From G958295935 sp965224235 (lineage in GTDB: Bacteria > Chloroflexota > Dehalococcoidia > Lucifugimonadales > Lucifugimonadaceae), in the NCBI GenBank assembly GCA_965224235.1, contig CBDCYP010000001.1, positions 496,001 to 560,000 on the forward strand: a stretch of DNA of 64,000 nt, in the 5' to 3' direction. The notes beneath the pieces are model-generated. The model had not been told where the DNA came from. It worked only from the letters and a program-made list of their open reading frames with translations, and did not search any database. Shown one piece after another: positions 44,723-53,104 of this stretch. How positions within the stretch are numbered: the stretch's first letter is position 1; the number at the start of each line of letters is the position of its first letter. Both the position numbers and the translations under genes were made by a program.

Positions 44723-46048
44723 TCAGGTAACGCTGGGCTCAAAAAGTGTCGGCTCAGCCACAGGCGTCATCAACGACTCAAGCGCAGATTCCACGATGCT
44801 GGTCGCATAGGCAAGATCGTCGGCAGGCGAAAGTCGTGGGTTTCCGCAGACGTGTTCGATCCGTCCGCCGCGGACGACTCTGGGCGCCCCGGTTGTGAGG
44901 GCCAGGCTGAACAGGGCCGATATCAAGGCGACAGGGATGCCTTCTCGCTCGATTTCCTTCGCTATCGTTGCGCCGCAACGATTGCAGGTTCCTCAGGTGG
45001 CCACCATGACAACGCCGTCGACTCCTCCACGTTTGAGGACGCTCGCCATCTCCTGGCCCATACGCCGCGAATCTGCGACCGTGGTGCCTCGGCCGGATGT
45101 GGTCAGATACTCGGGGTGGATCGACTCGATTACGCCGCGGTCCTCCAGTGACCGCATGACGTTCAACGGAAGTACGTAATTCGGGTTTTCGTTGGTTACG
45201 TCGGTGTAGAACCCGACATGAACCGACTCCCATTTGCCTGATTCCATCGTGGCGAGCTTGCTGATGTCGTATTGGTACCAGACCTGCGCTGGCCCGCCCG
45301 ACAAACGGTTGGGATTGCCCATGGGAACGAGCCCTCCGGAAGTGACGAGGCCGATACGCGCCGATTTCATGTCGGTTAGCGGACTGGCCGGTTGGACAAC
45401 CTCGGGCAACTCGATAGGCAGCTCCGTAACAAAGGGTTCCCCGCGGACCTTCCTGAGAATCATTTCTATGGCGCGATCCGCTGCCCGCACGTCTCGCCTG
45501 CCGGCCTTTCGGATCCCACGCGGGATGTATCCTTCCTCGTCTGCCGTGCCCAACTCCTCCTCTCGGGCCAGCTTCAAGCCGATGCGAGCGACGGCCGCAA
45601 CGGCTGCCGCCATTCCGCCGACGCCTTCGCTGGTCGGCACAATAACGACCTCTTTCTTATAGGTCAGGGCGCCCGGGTTTTCCTCGAACATCGCAGTCAC
45701 AGCCGGTATGCCGTCCGCCAATGCCAGGTGACACACCTCGGCGCACGACAGGCCGTAGCGTCCTGCGTTAAAGGCCGGACCGGCGATCACAAGATCGGGA
45801 CGGTATCGGGCCAGGGTATCGACGACTATCCTCACGGAAGTTTCATGTTCTTCGTTGAAGTAGTTGTCGCCGGCGACTATCGTGGCAACGATCTCGGCAT
45901 CGTCTTTGAACGCCGCCCGAAACGCGTTTCCCGGTCCGGCGGGACCTTCGCGAACTTCGATCGGGTGATTCGCGGCCTCTTCAGCCCCGATTCCTGCGAA
46001 GAACTGGTTGAGGAAATGAACCACTTTCAGCTTTTGCCGGCTCGTCAC
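44723..46048 (-). CDS. GrdB-like selenoprotein, second copy (UGA = Sec)
   Basis: Second GrdB-family gene. The minus-strand frame meets TGA (plus positions 44993-44995) after 351 residues and continues in frame as U-G-T-C-N-R-C-G-A-T, then KEIEREGIP and ISALFSLALTTGAPRVVRGG, to a stop at 44723, giving 441 residues with Sec at 352. Upstream matches: VVHFLNQFFAGIGAEE, IVAGDNYFNEE, GPAFNAGRYGLSCAEVC, EEGYIPRGIRKAG. GTG start at 46048 is preceded by GGGAGAAGG. A SECIS-like hairpin follows the UGA at the same spacing as in copy 1. Conventional calling would split it at the UGA. Confidence 0.9.
44964..44982 (-). promoter_or_regulatory. Probable bacterial SECIS hairpin, copy 2
   Basis: On the minus strand ATCGTTGC-GGC-GCAACGAT, a perfect 8-bp stem with the same GGC loop, starting 10 nt after the UGA. 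Relative to copy 1, stem pair 2 changes from C-G to T-A on both sides and pair 6 changes from T-G to T-A, so pairing is preserved although the codons differ. Confidence 0.77.
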
Positions 46049-46093
46049 GATCCTTCTCCCTTCATAGAGAATTCTTTCTGGTTCCGCTGAATG

Positions 46094-46407
46094 TTAATAG
46101 TCAAATGCGCTCCACGAGGTGGAGCCGTACCGGTCTACACACATGTACGTCGGTGGCTCCGAGCGTGAATTCACCTGCCCCAACAGGGCGTTTTGGTTGG
46201 CCATGATGGACTGCCTGCCGATCACCTTGTCGACGGCCGGCAGCGGTTCATCGTATTCGGGAATGCTTGCCTCCGACATCAACTCGTTGCGGCCCCATCC
46301 TGTGGTGATTATCGCCCTGGCGTCCGGCAGGGGTTCAAGGAGCGGACTTCCATTGTCCGGGTGTTCCTCGAAGGTCAAGAATACAGCGTTGACGCCTATC
46401 TGTTCGC
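46094..46407 (-). pseudogene. 3' remnant of a third GrdE-like gene
   Basis: About 104 C-terminal codons of a GrdE-like gene. Reading minus, it begins near QSCEQIGVNAVFLTFEEHP and continues SPLLEPLPDARAIITTGWGRNE and VDKVIGRQSIMANQN to the stop, colinear with the C-terminus of the copy at 43337. The rest is missing: at about 46408 the sequence switches to a transposase fragment on the other strand. It lies 45 bp upstream of the second GrdB-like gene, so the ancestral array was grdB-grdE-grdB-grdE on the minus strand. Confidence 0.85.
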
Positions 46408-46605
46408 AGGATTGAGGGCGTGTGGGCTCTGTTCAAGCGGTCCTTTATGGGCGCATTCCACCGGGTGAGTACGAAGCATCTGCCCCGTTACCTCGACGAA
46501 CTGGAATGGCGATTCGGTAACCGCAATAACGAGTGCGTCTTTCGGGACACCTTGCGGCGCATGGTCAACACAGAACGGCTGACCTACGAACAGCTTGTGG
46601 CGTAG
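46408..46605 (+). pseudogene. IS1595-family transposase 3' fragment
   Basis: About 65 codons from the C-terminal part of an IS1595/ISXO2-type DDE transposase: IEGVWALFKRSFMGAFHRVS, then KHLPRYLDELEWRFGNRN and FRDTLRRMV-x-x-ERLTYEQL to a TAG stop. The catalytic N-terminal part is absent. It abuts the truncated GrdE-like gene. Downstream, an 11-bp inverted repeat (46602-46612 with 46656-46666) may be part of the element end, but a clean terminus was not identified. Confidence 0.8.
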
Positions 46606-46796
46606 AAACGGCTTGGCATATCGTGGGAACGGGTGGGGGAGCAACAAGCTGGCACGCCGTTTCTACGGGCAGAAAACATTCCGCCTGTCGCCGCCCAACC
46701 TAAAGCTTGTAGGCCACAAAAGTGTCTGTCATGCCCTGTCCCAACTCTATGGTGTATTTCTCGCCTGAGTCAAGAGAATGACCACAGTGGGGTGCC

Positions 46797-47604
46797 CTAA
46801 GGCCCAGTGTGAGAGTAAATCCAGCGGGTCTGCGTGTTCCCGAGATTCGACGTTCTCTTCTGTTCCTTCTCCCACTCGTAGATCTCAGGCAAGTAACGGG
46901 TCTTCCCGGTATCGGACCAGGAAGCCCATGTCTCTACTTCAGGGTCGGCTACCCATCGGGTCTCGAAGTTACTGAAGTTCGAGGTTCGGCTCTGTTCCTT
47001 CTCGCGACTTGCGCCGCTCCCCCTTGGTATTGCCCGTATCCGACCAGGGTTCCCAGTCCTCTTCGGGATCTGAAACCCATTGGGTCTGGCTGTTGCCAAA
47101 GTTCGAAGTTCGGATTTGTTCCTTCTGGTGTTGTAGTCCGAAGCCGCGGGTATTGCCCGTGTCAGTCCAGGGCCCCCAGTCTTCTTCGGGATCGGCAACC
47201 CAGAGGGTCTGGGTGTTGTTGAGGTTCGAAGTTCGGATTTGTTCTTTCTCGTGCCGAGCTCCAAAGCCGCGGGTGTTCCCCGTATCAATCCAGGCGCTCC
47301 ATGTTTCGGGAACGGGCTTGGGATCCGCTACCCATCGGGTCTGGCGATTGTCGAGGTTTGAGACCCTAGGCTGTTCCTTTTCATGTTGTGGACCTGACCC
47401 GCGGGTATTGCCTGTATCGGCCCACGCTCCCCATGTCTCGGGGCTGGACGCAGACACTCACCCGGTCTCCCGAGGTGGCTCCATATGGGTCTGTCACGGT
47501 CAACAGGAATGTCAGAAGAGCGGGACCGGCCGGAGCGGTGAAGGTGACTATCGGGGTCTCGGCCGGAGAAAAGGTGAATCCACTCGCTACCCGGTTATCG
47601 CCGG
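46797..47604 (-). pseudogene. Surface-protein fragment with tandem W/DTGNTR/KEQ repeats, frameshifted
   Basis: Reading minus: first a PKD/REJ-like segment (VASGFTFSPAETPIVTFTAP, LLTVTDPYGATSGDRVSV), then about five tandem repeats of roughly 38-40 residues. Each carries the pattern W-x-x-W-x-DTGNTR, KEQ-x-R-x-SN and TQT-x-WVADP. The reading frame changes near 47450 and again near 47030, and the protein start is missing, so this is a decayed 3' piece of an extracellular protein. It directly continues a GrdB-like 5' fragment, a chimeric junction near 47604. Repeats are in DNA as well, about 117 bp each. Confidence 0.75.
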
Positions 47605-47788
47605 CGACCAACGTCGCAACGATCTCCCCTTCACCTCCCAGCAGGGCGTTGAGCCTGACTCCGGAACCCACAAGCCCGTCCACTGCGTCCGACTCCAGGT
47701 TGGCCAGTTCCTCGCCTCCGCGTCCGGCGAAGAACTGATTAACGTATAGAAGAACTCTCAGTTTTCCTGTAACGTCTCTTGCCTCCAA
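47605..47788 (-). pseudogene. 5' remnant of a third GrdB-like gene
   Basis: About 60 codons of a GrdB-like N-terminus: LRVLLYVNQFFAGRGGEELA, then GEIVATLVAGDN, colinear with the N-termini of the two intact copies. After GDN the sequence switches to the surface-protein fragment. The TTG at 47788 is a possible start; the frame runs on into the inverted repeat of the neighbouring IS5 remnant. The selenocysteine region is lost. Confidence 0.8.
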
Positions 47789-47798
47789 AAAAATAGGG

Positions 47799-48274
47799 TT
47801 AGGATGTGTTAACACTAACGAGTTTGCTCATGTTATCTTTGCCGGATGGAAGTCACACAATCCCAGTATGAACGCATCGCCGCACTGCCTACCAGTGCAG
47901 CGGGGCAACGTAAGCATGCCGAACCTGCAGGTACTCAACGCCATCCTGTACGCCGCCGGGAACGGATGCAAACAGCGTCCGTTGCCGGAACGCTTTGGCA
48001 ACTGGCACACCATCTACACCAAGATGAATCGCTGGTCGAAGAACGGCGTGCTCGACAGGGTATTCGAACGGCTGCAGCGGAAACGGATAGTCCGCATCAA
48101 GCTCGAGCCGGTCTCGATGGATAGTACCATCGTCAAGGTACACCCCGACGGTACTGGAGCGTTAAAAGAAACGGACCGCAATCCATCGGCGGATCCCGTG
48201 GCGGATGGACTACCAGGATTCATAATTGTTCACCCTCATCGCTGATGCGCTGAGATAGTGTTAACAAGCCCTAA
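47799..48274 (+). mobile_element. IS5-family insertion sequence remnant
   Basis: Bounded by imperfect 19-bp terminal inverted repeats: 47799-47817 (TTAGGATGTGTTAACACTA) and, reversed, 48256-48274 (TTAGGGCTTGTTAACACTA), differing at three positions. The 476-bp length is far below a full element, and the interior holds only the first part of the transposase, so most of the gene is deleted. Confidence 0.8.
47846..48240 (+). pseudogene. IS5-family transposase, truncated and frameshifted
   Basis: ATG at 47846 starts VTQSQYERIA in one frame, then similarity moves to another frame: PVQRGNVSMPNLQVLNAILY, GNWHTIYTKMNRWSKNGVLD, then RIKLEPVSMDSTIVKVHPDG. A second shift leads to NGPQSIGGSRGGWTTRIH. These are the N-terminal insertion-element domain and the first catalytic Asp region of IS5-type transposases. 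The remaining catalytic domain is missing. Confidence 0.85.
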
Positions 48275-48308
48275 TAATATGTGGCCAGTCTGCCTACGCT
48301 GTCGGCGC

Positions 48309-48333
48309 GCCGGAGCGTGTATAACGCTCCGGC
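48309..48333. other. Hairpin upstream of the SMP-30 genes
   Basis: Perfect 9-bp GC-rich stem (GCCGGAGCG at 48309-48317 with its complement at 48325-48333) and a 7-nt loop. No T-run follows on either strand. It lies 146 bp before the first SMP-30-like gene and might be a leader structure or a terminator without a U-tract. Confidence 0.45.
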
Positions 48334-48479
48334 TGTCGCAACAACCAATCTCGGGTCTTGAATCGGCGCGGGCAGGTGTTAGCCTCCCTGAGAGTCCGGG
48401 GGTTGGTCCAACTCACCGTGCTCGTACCGGCCTGAAGCGGTCTGGTTTTTCATTTGCGCCCAATAGGGGAAAGTAGCCA

Positions 48480-49391
48480 ATGCCACCGCATTTTGAGATT
48501 CTGTCCGATGAATTTCAACGCATCGTCCGCCCTTCCGGCACCCTCGAACTCGTCACCGACGGGATGATATTCACCGAAGGGACGACATGGGTCCCGGACC
48601 GGGACATGTTGATCTGGAGTGACTTCTTCAACAACCGGATCATGCAGTGGTCGGAGTCAGGCGGGATCGACGTGTACAGGCAGCCGTCTCGCCGCGTCAA
48701 TGGCAACGCTGTAGATCTTGAGGGCCGCGTCGTTTCCTGCGAAACGTACGGCCGGAAGGTTGTGCGCGAGGAGCCGGATGGGACGATCATGCCGGTCGCA
48801 GAGCGTTATGAGGGTGGTCGGCTTACGTCACCGAACGACGTGGTGGTGAAGTCGGACGGTTCGATTTGGTTCAGCGACCCCGACTACGGTGTCCTGGTCC
48901 CCGGCATCGGAGACGGTGAGGTGCTTGAGCAAGAACGGAACCGGCTCTATCGCGTCGATCCTACTACCGGGCAGGTGGCCTCGATGTGCGAGGAGTTTGA
49001 CAAACCAAACGGACTGGCCTTTTCGCCTGACGAGACCGTGCTTTACGTCGGAGACAGCGGCCGAACGCACGGGGAATTCCGCAATCATCACGTGATGTCA
49101 TTCGACGTGATTGACGGTGGCGCCAGTATCGAAAACCCCGCCATATTGGCCGTGGTCGATCCGGGAGTCCCCGATGGCATGCGAGTCGACTCCGAAGGCA
49201 ATTTGTACGTCACCGCCGGCGACGGCGTACAGGTGTTTTCTCCCGGCGGGGACATGTTGGGGAAGATACACACACCCGAGGTAGCAGCCAACTGCGCATT
49301 CGGCATGTCTGACTACCAAACGCTGTTCATCGCAGCCACGACGTGCGTATGGAAGGTTCGGCTGGATGCCGTAGGAGCTTCAAAGAAGTAG
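48480..49391 (+). CDS. SMP-30/gluconolactonase-like protein, copy 1
   Basis: Six-bladed beta-propeller of the SMP-30/gluconolaconase/LRE family, metal-dependent lactonases. Family segments are MIFTEGTTWVPDRDMLIWSD (metal-binding Glu), SPNDVVVKSDGSIWFSDPDYG, KPNGLAFSPDETVLYVGDSG and PDGMRVDSEGNLYV, with the final catalytic-type Asp. The length of 303 residues fits. A ribosome site (GGGGAAAG) precedes the ATG. A paralog follows 130 bp later. Confidence 0.92.
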   Translation: MPPHFEILSDEFQRIVRPSGTLELVTDGMIFTEGTTWVPDRDMLIWSDFFNNRIMQWSESGGIDVYRQPSRRVNGNAVDLEGRVVSCETYGRKVVREEPDGTIMPVAERYEGGRLTSPNDVVVKSDGSIWFSDPDYGVLVPGIGDGEVLEQERNRLYRVDPTTGQVASMCEEFDKPNGLAFSPDETVLYVGDSGRTHGEFRNHHVMSFDVIDGGASIENPAILAVVDPGVPDGMRVDSEGNLYVTAGDGVQVFSPGGDMLGKIHTPEVAANCAFGMSDYQTLFIAATTCVWKVRLDAVGASKK

Positions 49392-49521
49392 CAGACATCT
49401 GGTTCGTCGTGGCACGGGCTCGGACGCCGCAGGGCGACTACTCGACACGACGACCGGCGTTTATGAGCGGAGACGATGATATGGAACAGTTCATGGTCAA
49501 CACGCAGGTCGGTAACTTTCA

Positions 49522-50430
49522 ATGAGAACTCAACTCGAATCATGTGACGATCGCTTCTGGCGCCTGGTCCCGCGTGACGCTCAGTTAAAAAGGTTGTTCT
49601 CGGGCACCGCGTGGGCAGAAGGACCCGTCTATCTGAAAGACCAAAGGGCCCTCGTGTGGAGCGACGTTCCAAATAACCGCATGTATAGGTGGACCGCCGA
49701 ACTCGGAGGTACTGTATTCCGGGAACCGTCCAACTTCTCAAATGGCAACACTGTGGATCGGTCCGGCCGCCTGGTCACGTGCGAACATTTCAGCCACCGC
49801 GTTTCGCGCACCGAACCGGATGGAACGATTGTGCCGCTTGTCGACAACTATCGCGGCAAGAGGCTCAATTCGCCGAACGATCTGGTGGTGAAGTCGGACG
49901 ACAGTATCTGGTTTACCGACCCGCCATACGGCATCTTGAGCAACTACGAAGGCGTTCAGCAAGAGAGCGCAGTGAGCGGGAACTTCGTTTACCGGCTCGA
50001 CCCGGCCACCGGCGAACTGTCCGTCGTGGCAGATGACTTCGACAAGCCCAACGGGCTTGCCTTTTCGCCGGACGAGTCGGTGCTGTACGTGGCGGACACC
50101 GGCGGCACACACACGCCGAATGGACCCCACCACATCAGGGCGTTCGACGTCGCAGAAGACTCACAACTGGAGAATAGCCGCGTGTTTGCCGAAGTAAGCC
50201 CGGGCTTCGCCGATGGGTTCAGGGTGGACGAGGCCGGAAACGTGTTCACGAGCGCATTCGACGGGATACAGGTGTTTTCGCCAGACGGAGAACTGCTGGG
50301 TAAGATCCTGGCGCCGGAAAGGGCGACTGCCAACTGCGCCTTCGGCGGCGATGACAATTCGACTTTGTTCATCACGGCATCCACCGCCCTATACGCCATC
50401 GAAACGTCTACCCGCGGCGCTGTTCCCTGA
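49522..50430 (+). CDS. SMP-30/gluconolactonase-like protein, copy 2
   Basis: Tandem paralog of the preceding gene, 302 residues, colinear along its length: GTAWAEGPVYLKDQRALVWSD, SPNDLVVKSDDSIWFTDPPYG, KPNGLAFSPDESVLYVADTG and ADGFRVDEAGNVFTSAFDGI. No signal peptide is visible in either copy. Substrates of the two may differ; sugar lactones are the family's usual substrates. Confidence 0.92.
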   Translation: MRTQLESCDDRFWRLVPRDAQLKRLFSGTAWAEGPVYLKDQRALVWSDVPNNRMYRWTAELGGTVFREPSNFSNGNTVDRSGRLVTCEHFSHRVSRTEPDGTIVPLVDNYRGKRLNSPNDLVVKSDDSIWFTDPPYGILSNYEGVQQESAVSGNFVYRLDPATGELSVVADDFDKPNGLAFSPDESVLYVADTGGTHTPNGPHHIRAFDVAEDSQLENSRVFAEVSPGFADGFRVDEAGNVFTSAFDGIQVFSPDGELLGKILAPERATANCAFGGDDNSTLFITASTALYAIETSTRGAVP

Positions 50431-50438
50431 TAACGGTT

Positions 50439-52523
50439 CTATGACCCGGGTGAAGGGTTTTCGTCCACGTCCGTTACGGCGACCGTCACCCAGGCCGTCG
50501 CCGAACCGCCGTTCCCGTCGCTGGCCACCACCGTCAGCGTGTAGGACGAGGTGGTCTCGTAGTCGAGAGCGCCCGCCACCGTGATAGCCCCTGTGCCAGC
50601 GTCGATAGTGAAGTGTCCGTCTTCGTTGCCCGCCGTGATCGCGTAGGAAACCGTGTCCCCTTCGTCGATCTCTGTGGCGGAGACCGCGCCCACGGACGCT
50701 CCTTCAGCCGCGTCTTCAGGGACGGAGTAGGAGTAGTAGCTCGAAATTTCAAAGAACGGAGTCTGGTTTTCCACGCCAACCTCTGTGACAGACACCGCCA
50801 CCGTGGCCGTCGCCGAACCGCCGTTCCCGTCGCCGGCCTGGACGGTCAGCGTGTATAACGCGGTGGTCTCGTAGTCGAGAGCGTCGGCAACCGTGATCTC
50901 CCCTGTGCCCGTGTTGACGACAAACTTCCCGTCTTCGTTGCCCGCCGTGATCGAGTAGGACACCGTAACTGCCTCGTCAGGATCGGTGGCAATGACGCTG
51001 CCAACGGACGAGCCGGTAGCCGTGTCTTCAGCGATGGAGAAGGAGTAAGACGCAGCGCCGAACTCGGGACCCTGGTTGCACGCTCCCGTTGGCACGGACG
51101 CGGCGTCTGACGGCTCGCTCCAATCTGCCGCGTACGTCGTGCCGTCACCGTACGAAAGCGCCCGGAACTCGTAGGTCGAGCCGCAGTCCGGTCCGCCAAC
51201 GGGGCTGAACGTCGAGCTCCTGGTCCCGGTGGTCTCGACATCGGCCCATTCCTCGTCAGACCCGCTCTTGCGGCTCTGCGCCTTGTACCGGGCTGCGCCC
51301 GTAACCGCGTCCCAACTGATCGTGAACTTGCCATCGGCGAGGGACGCGTTGACGGCCTGTGGCGCTGGAGGCGCAGCCGCGGGCGCTGTTGGGGAGTCCT
51401 CCACACCACCCGGGGGCGCGGGGGACGCTCCGGGGGTGGAATCGTCTACACCGATGTCCGGTACGGGGTCGCCCTCGCCGGGGACGGGGGGCGGCGGCGG
51501 GATGCCGTCGGGGTGGTCGTACGCGCCGGCGCTCACCATGAACTCGCCCAGGCTGTGAATGTCGGATATCAGCAACGGCAGGCTCGTATCTGCCCCGATA
51601 CGTCCCCCGTACTCGCTTACGCGAGACTGATGCGCCGCCGCGATCTTCTGCTCGAGATGGGACAATTCCTGCTCGAGCACGGATAAATGCTTAACATACT
51701 CGTCAGACCTGAGGCTTTTCCAGGCATCTCGGTGAGGATGTACGGCAATCACAGTCCCGCCCTCTCGCCGCTGCACCTCCCAAGTCTCATAGACTTGCCA
51801 TGCCTCCGCTGAATGATCCCATGCCGGGCCGATAAACAGAACCAGCTCCTTGCCCATGATTCCGCCGGGTTCAACCCCGCCGGATCCTTTTGTTACATTT
51901 CCTGCATAGTACCCCTCTTCGGGGACCACAGCTTCATAATGCTTCCTCAGTTGTTCTATAAACTCCCTGTACTCACGGCTTTCGGCGTCTTCCCTATAGT
52001 TTTCACGCCAATACGTATAGAACCATACCTGCACAGGCAACTGCGGAGGGCCATTGCCGAGTATGTAACTATTCACACGCACGTCGGCATAGCAACTGAT
52101 TTGAAAGGCATACGATTCCCAGTTCAATGAGTCTTCAAAGCTCACATAAGATGGTTGCCGGTATGGAGTCTCGGAAGTGCAACGTACTGTCCCGGGAATA
52201 TATGTGCCCCGTATCACGATGTGCGGTACTATAGCAGTAATGAAATTAAGAGTAAGAGAGCTTGTCACATCCTCGGGCGCATCTCCGAGGTCATAGGAGT
52301 TACCCGCGAATCCGCCTCCTGTGCCCACGGAACTTGCTGGGTTGCACGGATCCACGGAGGAGCCAGAGATAGGCGTGCAGGGCGGTATCTCATTCGTTAG
52401 GTAGCCCGTATAGAGTGAAGGCGTAGGTGTGGGCGATGCCTTGGAAGTATGCTGCTGCGGCGCATCTTCACACGCGGCAATAAGAAGAAGGAGAGCAGCA
52501 ATCAGCACAATACGCGAGAGCAT
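50439..52523 (-). CDS. Cell-surface lipoprotein with FN3 and two cadherin-like domains
   Basis: ATG at 52523 follows a strong GGAGGAA site. A signal peptide with lipobox (LLLIAAC, Cys18) leads to a Thr/Pro-rich linker. A domain of unknown type (about residues 40-330) ends in a coiled-coil-like stretch (LSVLEQELSHLEQKIAAAHQ). Then come a Pro/Gly-rich linker, an FN3-like domain (APQAVNASLADGKFTISWD), and two cadherin-like repeats (each with EDTATGSSVGSV- or EDAAEGASVGAV-type start and ALDYETT-x-x-YTLTV). Total 694 residues, presumably surface-anchored adhesion. Its N-terminal half is in the tandem duplication. A longer upstream frame to 52871 overlaps the protease fragment and is rejected. Confidence 0.82.
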   Translation of the reverse strand: MLSRIVLIAALLLLIAACEDAPQQHTSKASPTPTPSLYTGYLTNEIPPCTPISGSSVDPCNPASSVGTGGGFAGNSYDLGDAPEDVTSSLTLNFITAIVPHIVIRGTYIPGTVRCTSETPYRQPSYVSFEDSLNWESYAFQISCYADVRVNSYILGNGPPQLPVQVWFYTYWRENYREDAESREYREFIEQLRKHYEAVVPEEGYYAGNVTKGSGGVEPGGIMGKELVLFIGPAWDHSAEAWQVYETWEVQRREGGTVIAVHPHRDAWKSLRSDEYVKHLSVLEQELSHLEQKIAAAHQSRVSEYGGRIGADTSLPLLISDIHSLGEFMVSAGAYDHPDGIPPPPPVPGEGDPVPDIGVDDSTPGASPAPPGGVEDSPTAPAAAPPAPQAVNASLADGKFTISWDAVTGAARYKAQSRKSGSDEEWADVETTGTRSSTFSPVGGPDCGSTYEFRALSYGDGTTYAADWSEPSDAASVPTGACNQGPEFGAASYSFSIAEDTATGSSVGSVIATDPDEAVTVSYSITAGNEDGKFVVNTGTGEITVADALDYETTALYTLTVQAGDGNGGSATATVAVSVTEVGVENQTPFFEISSYYSYSVPEDAAEGASVGAVSATEIDEGDTVSYAITAGNEDGHFTIDAGTGAITVAGALDYETTSSYTLTVVASDGNGGSATAWVTVAVTDVDENPSPGS

Positions 52524-53104
52524 CAGGTTCCTCCTCACCGGGACTGATACAGCGCCATCAAAGCAACGACATCGTATGCTTGCGGTTCGCAGTACTGGGT
52601 CGAGTCTTTGTAGCTCATGATGGAATGCGTGGTATTCGTCGGATGCTGGTTCAACGGCCGGCCAATGCCAAGAGAGTGCCCTGCTTCGTGCACCGCCATG
52701 TATTGCAGGTATGAGCAACCGTTGCTGTTCTGAGTGCTCCAGGCAGTTCCAAGGGATGATTTCAGCAGAATCGATCCTTTCTTTAACTCGGACAGCGCAG
52801 AGCCATACGCGACTAGAGTAGAATCCTCCCATGTGAGGGAACGCCAACATCCTGAAGGCAGGCCTAGACATCCTGCAGACATCATGCGAAATTTAGATGC
52901 AAACATGACTTGATTGTGCTTTGGGGATAGACGGATTCCAGCGATTGGAGCACTGGAGCATTTCTCACCGGCAGGCAGCGCGTACTTCTCCGTCTTGACG
53001 ATATTGTTGCCGCTTGCGTCCTTCCACTCAACAGTCGTCTCCCACGTCCCTATACCCGCCGTGATGTCTGCTATCGCGGATGACGCGGTTATGGCGGAGG
53101 GTAT
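51433..53104. repeat. Tandem duplication of protease-lipoprotein segment, copy A
   Basis: About 1.67 kb carrying the 5' part of the lipoprotein gene and the 3' part of the metalloprotease gene; it matches copy B (53105-54815) with an offset of 1711 bp through most of its length. The two gene boundaries (52523/52535 here, 54234/54246 there) keep the same 11-bp gap. The copies differ by scattered substitutions and small indels. Confidence 0.9.
52535..53104 (-). pseudogene. 5'-truncated metalloprotease gene fragment (duplication product)
   Basis: The last about 190 codons of the protease found intact at 54246. It includes SPKHNQVMFASKF, GCWRSLTWEDSTLVAYGSAL, the zinc motif HEAGHSLGIGRP and the SIMSYKDS turn. 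Upstream of about 53104 the sequence changes abruptly to the C-terminus of the lipoprotein copy, so the signal peptide and FN3 domains are missing and no proper start is evident. The zinc site is kept, and substitutions relative to the intact gene (for example SKFRMMSAGCLG) do not break the frame. Confidence 0.82.

Noticed and set aside
46797..47460. Regularly spaced repeats as a CRISPR array
   Set aside because: Repeats are about 117 bp and contiguous, coding for a repeated peptide, without short repeats and unique spacers.
52524..52871. Extended N-terminus (116 residues) on the full lipoprotein
   Set aside because: It reads out of frame through the protease fragment; the GGAGGAA site and signal peptide at 52523 mark the real start. 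The same applies to 54235-54582.
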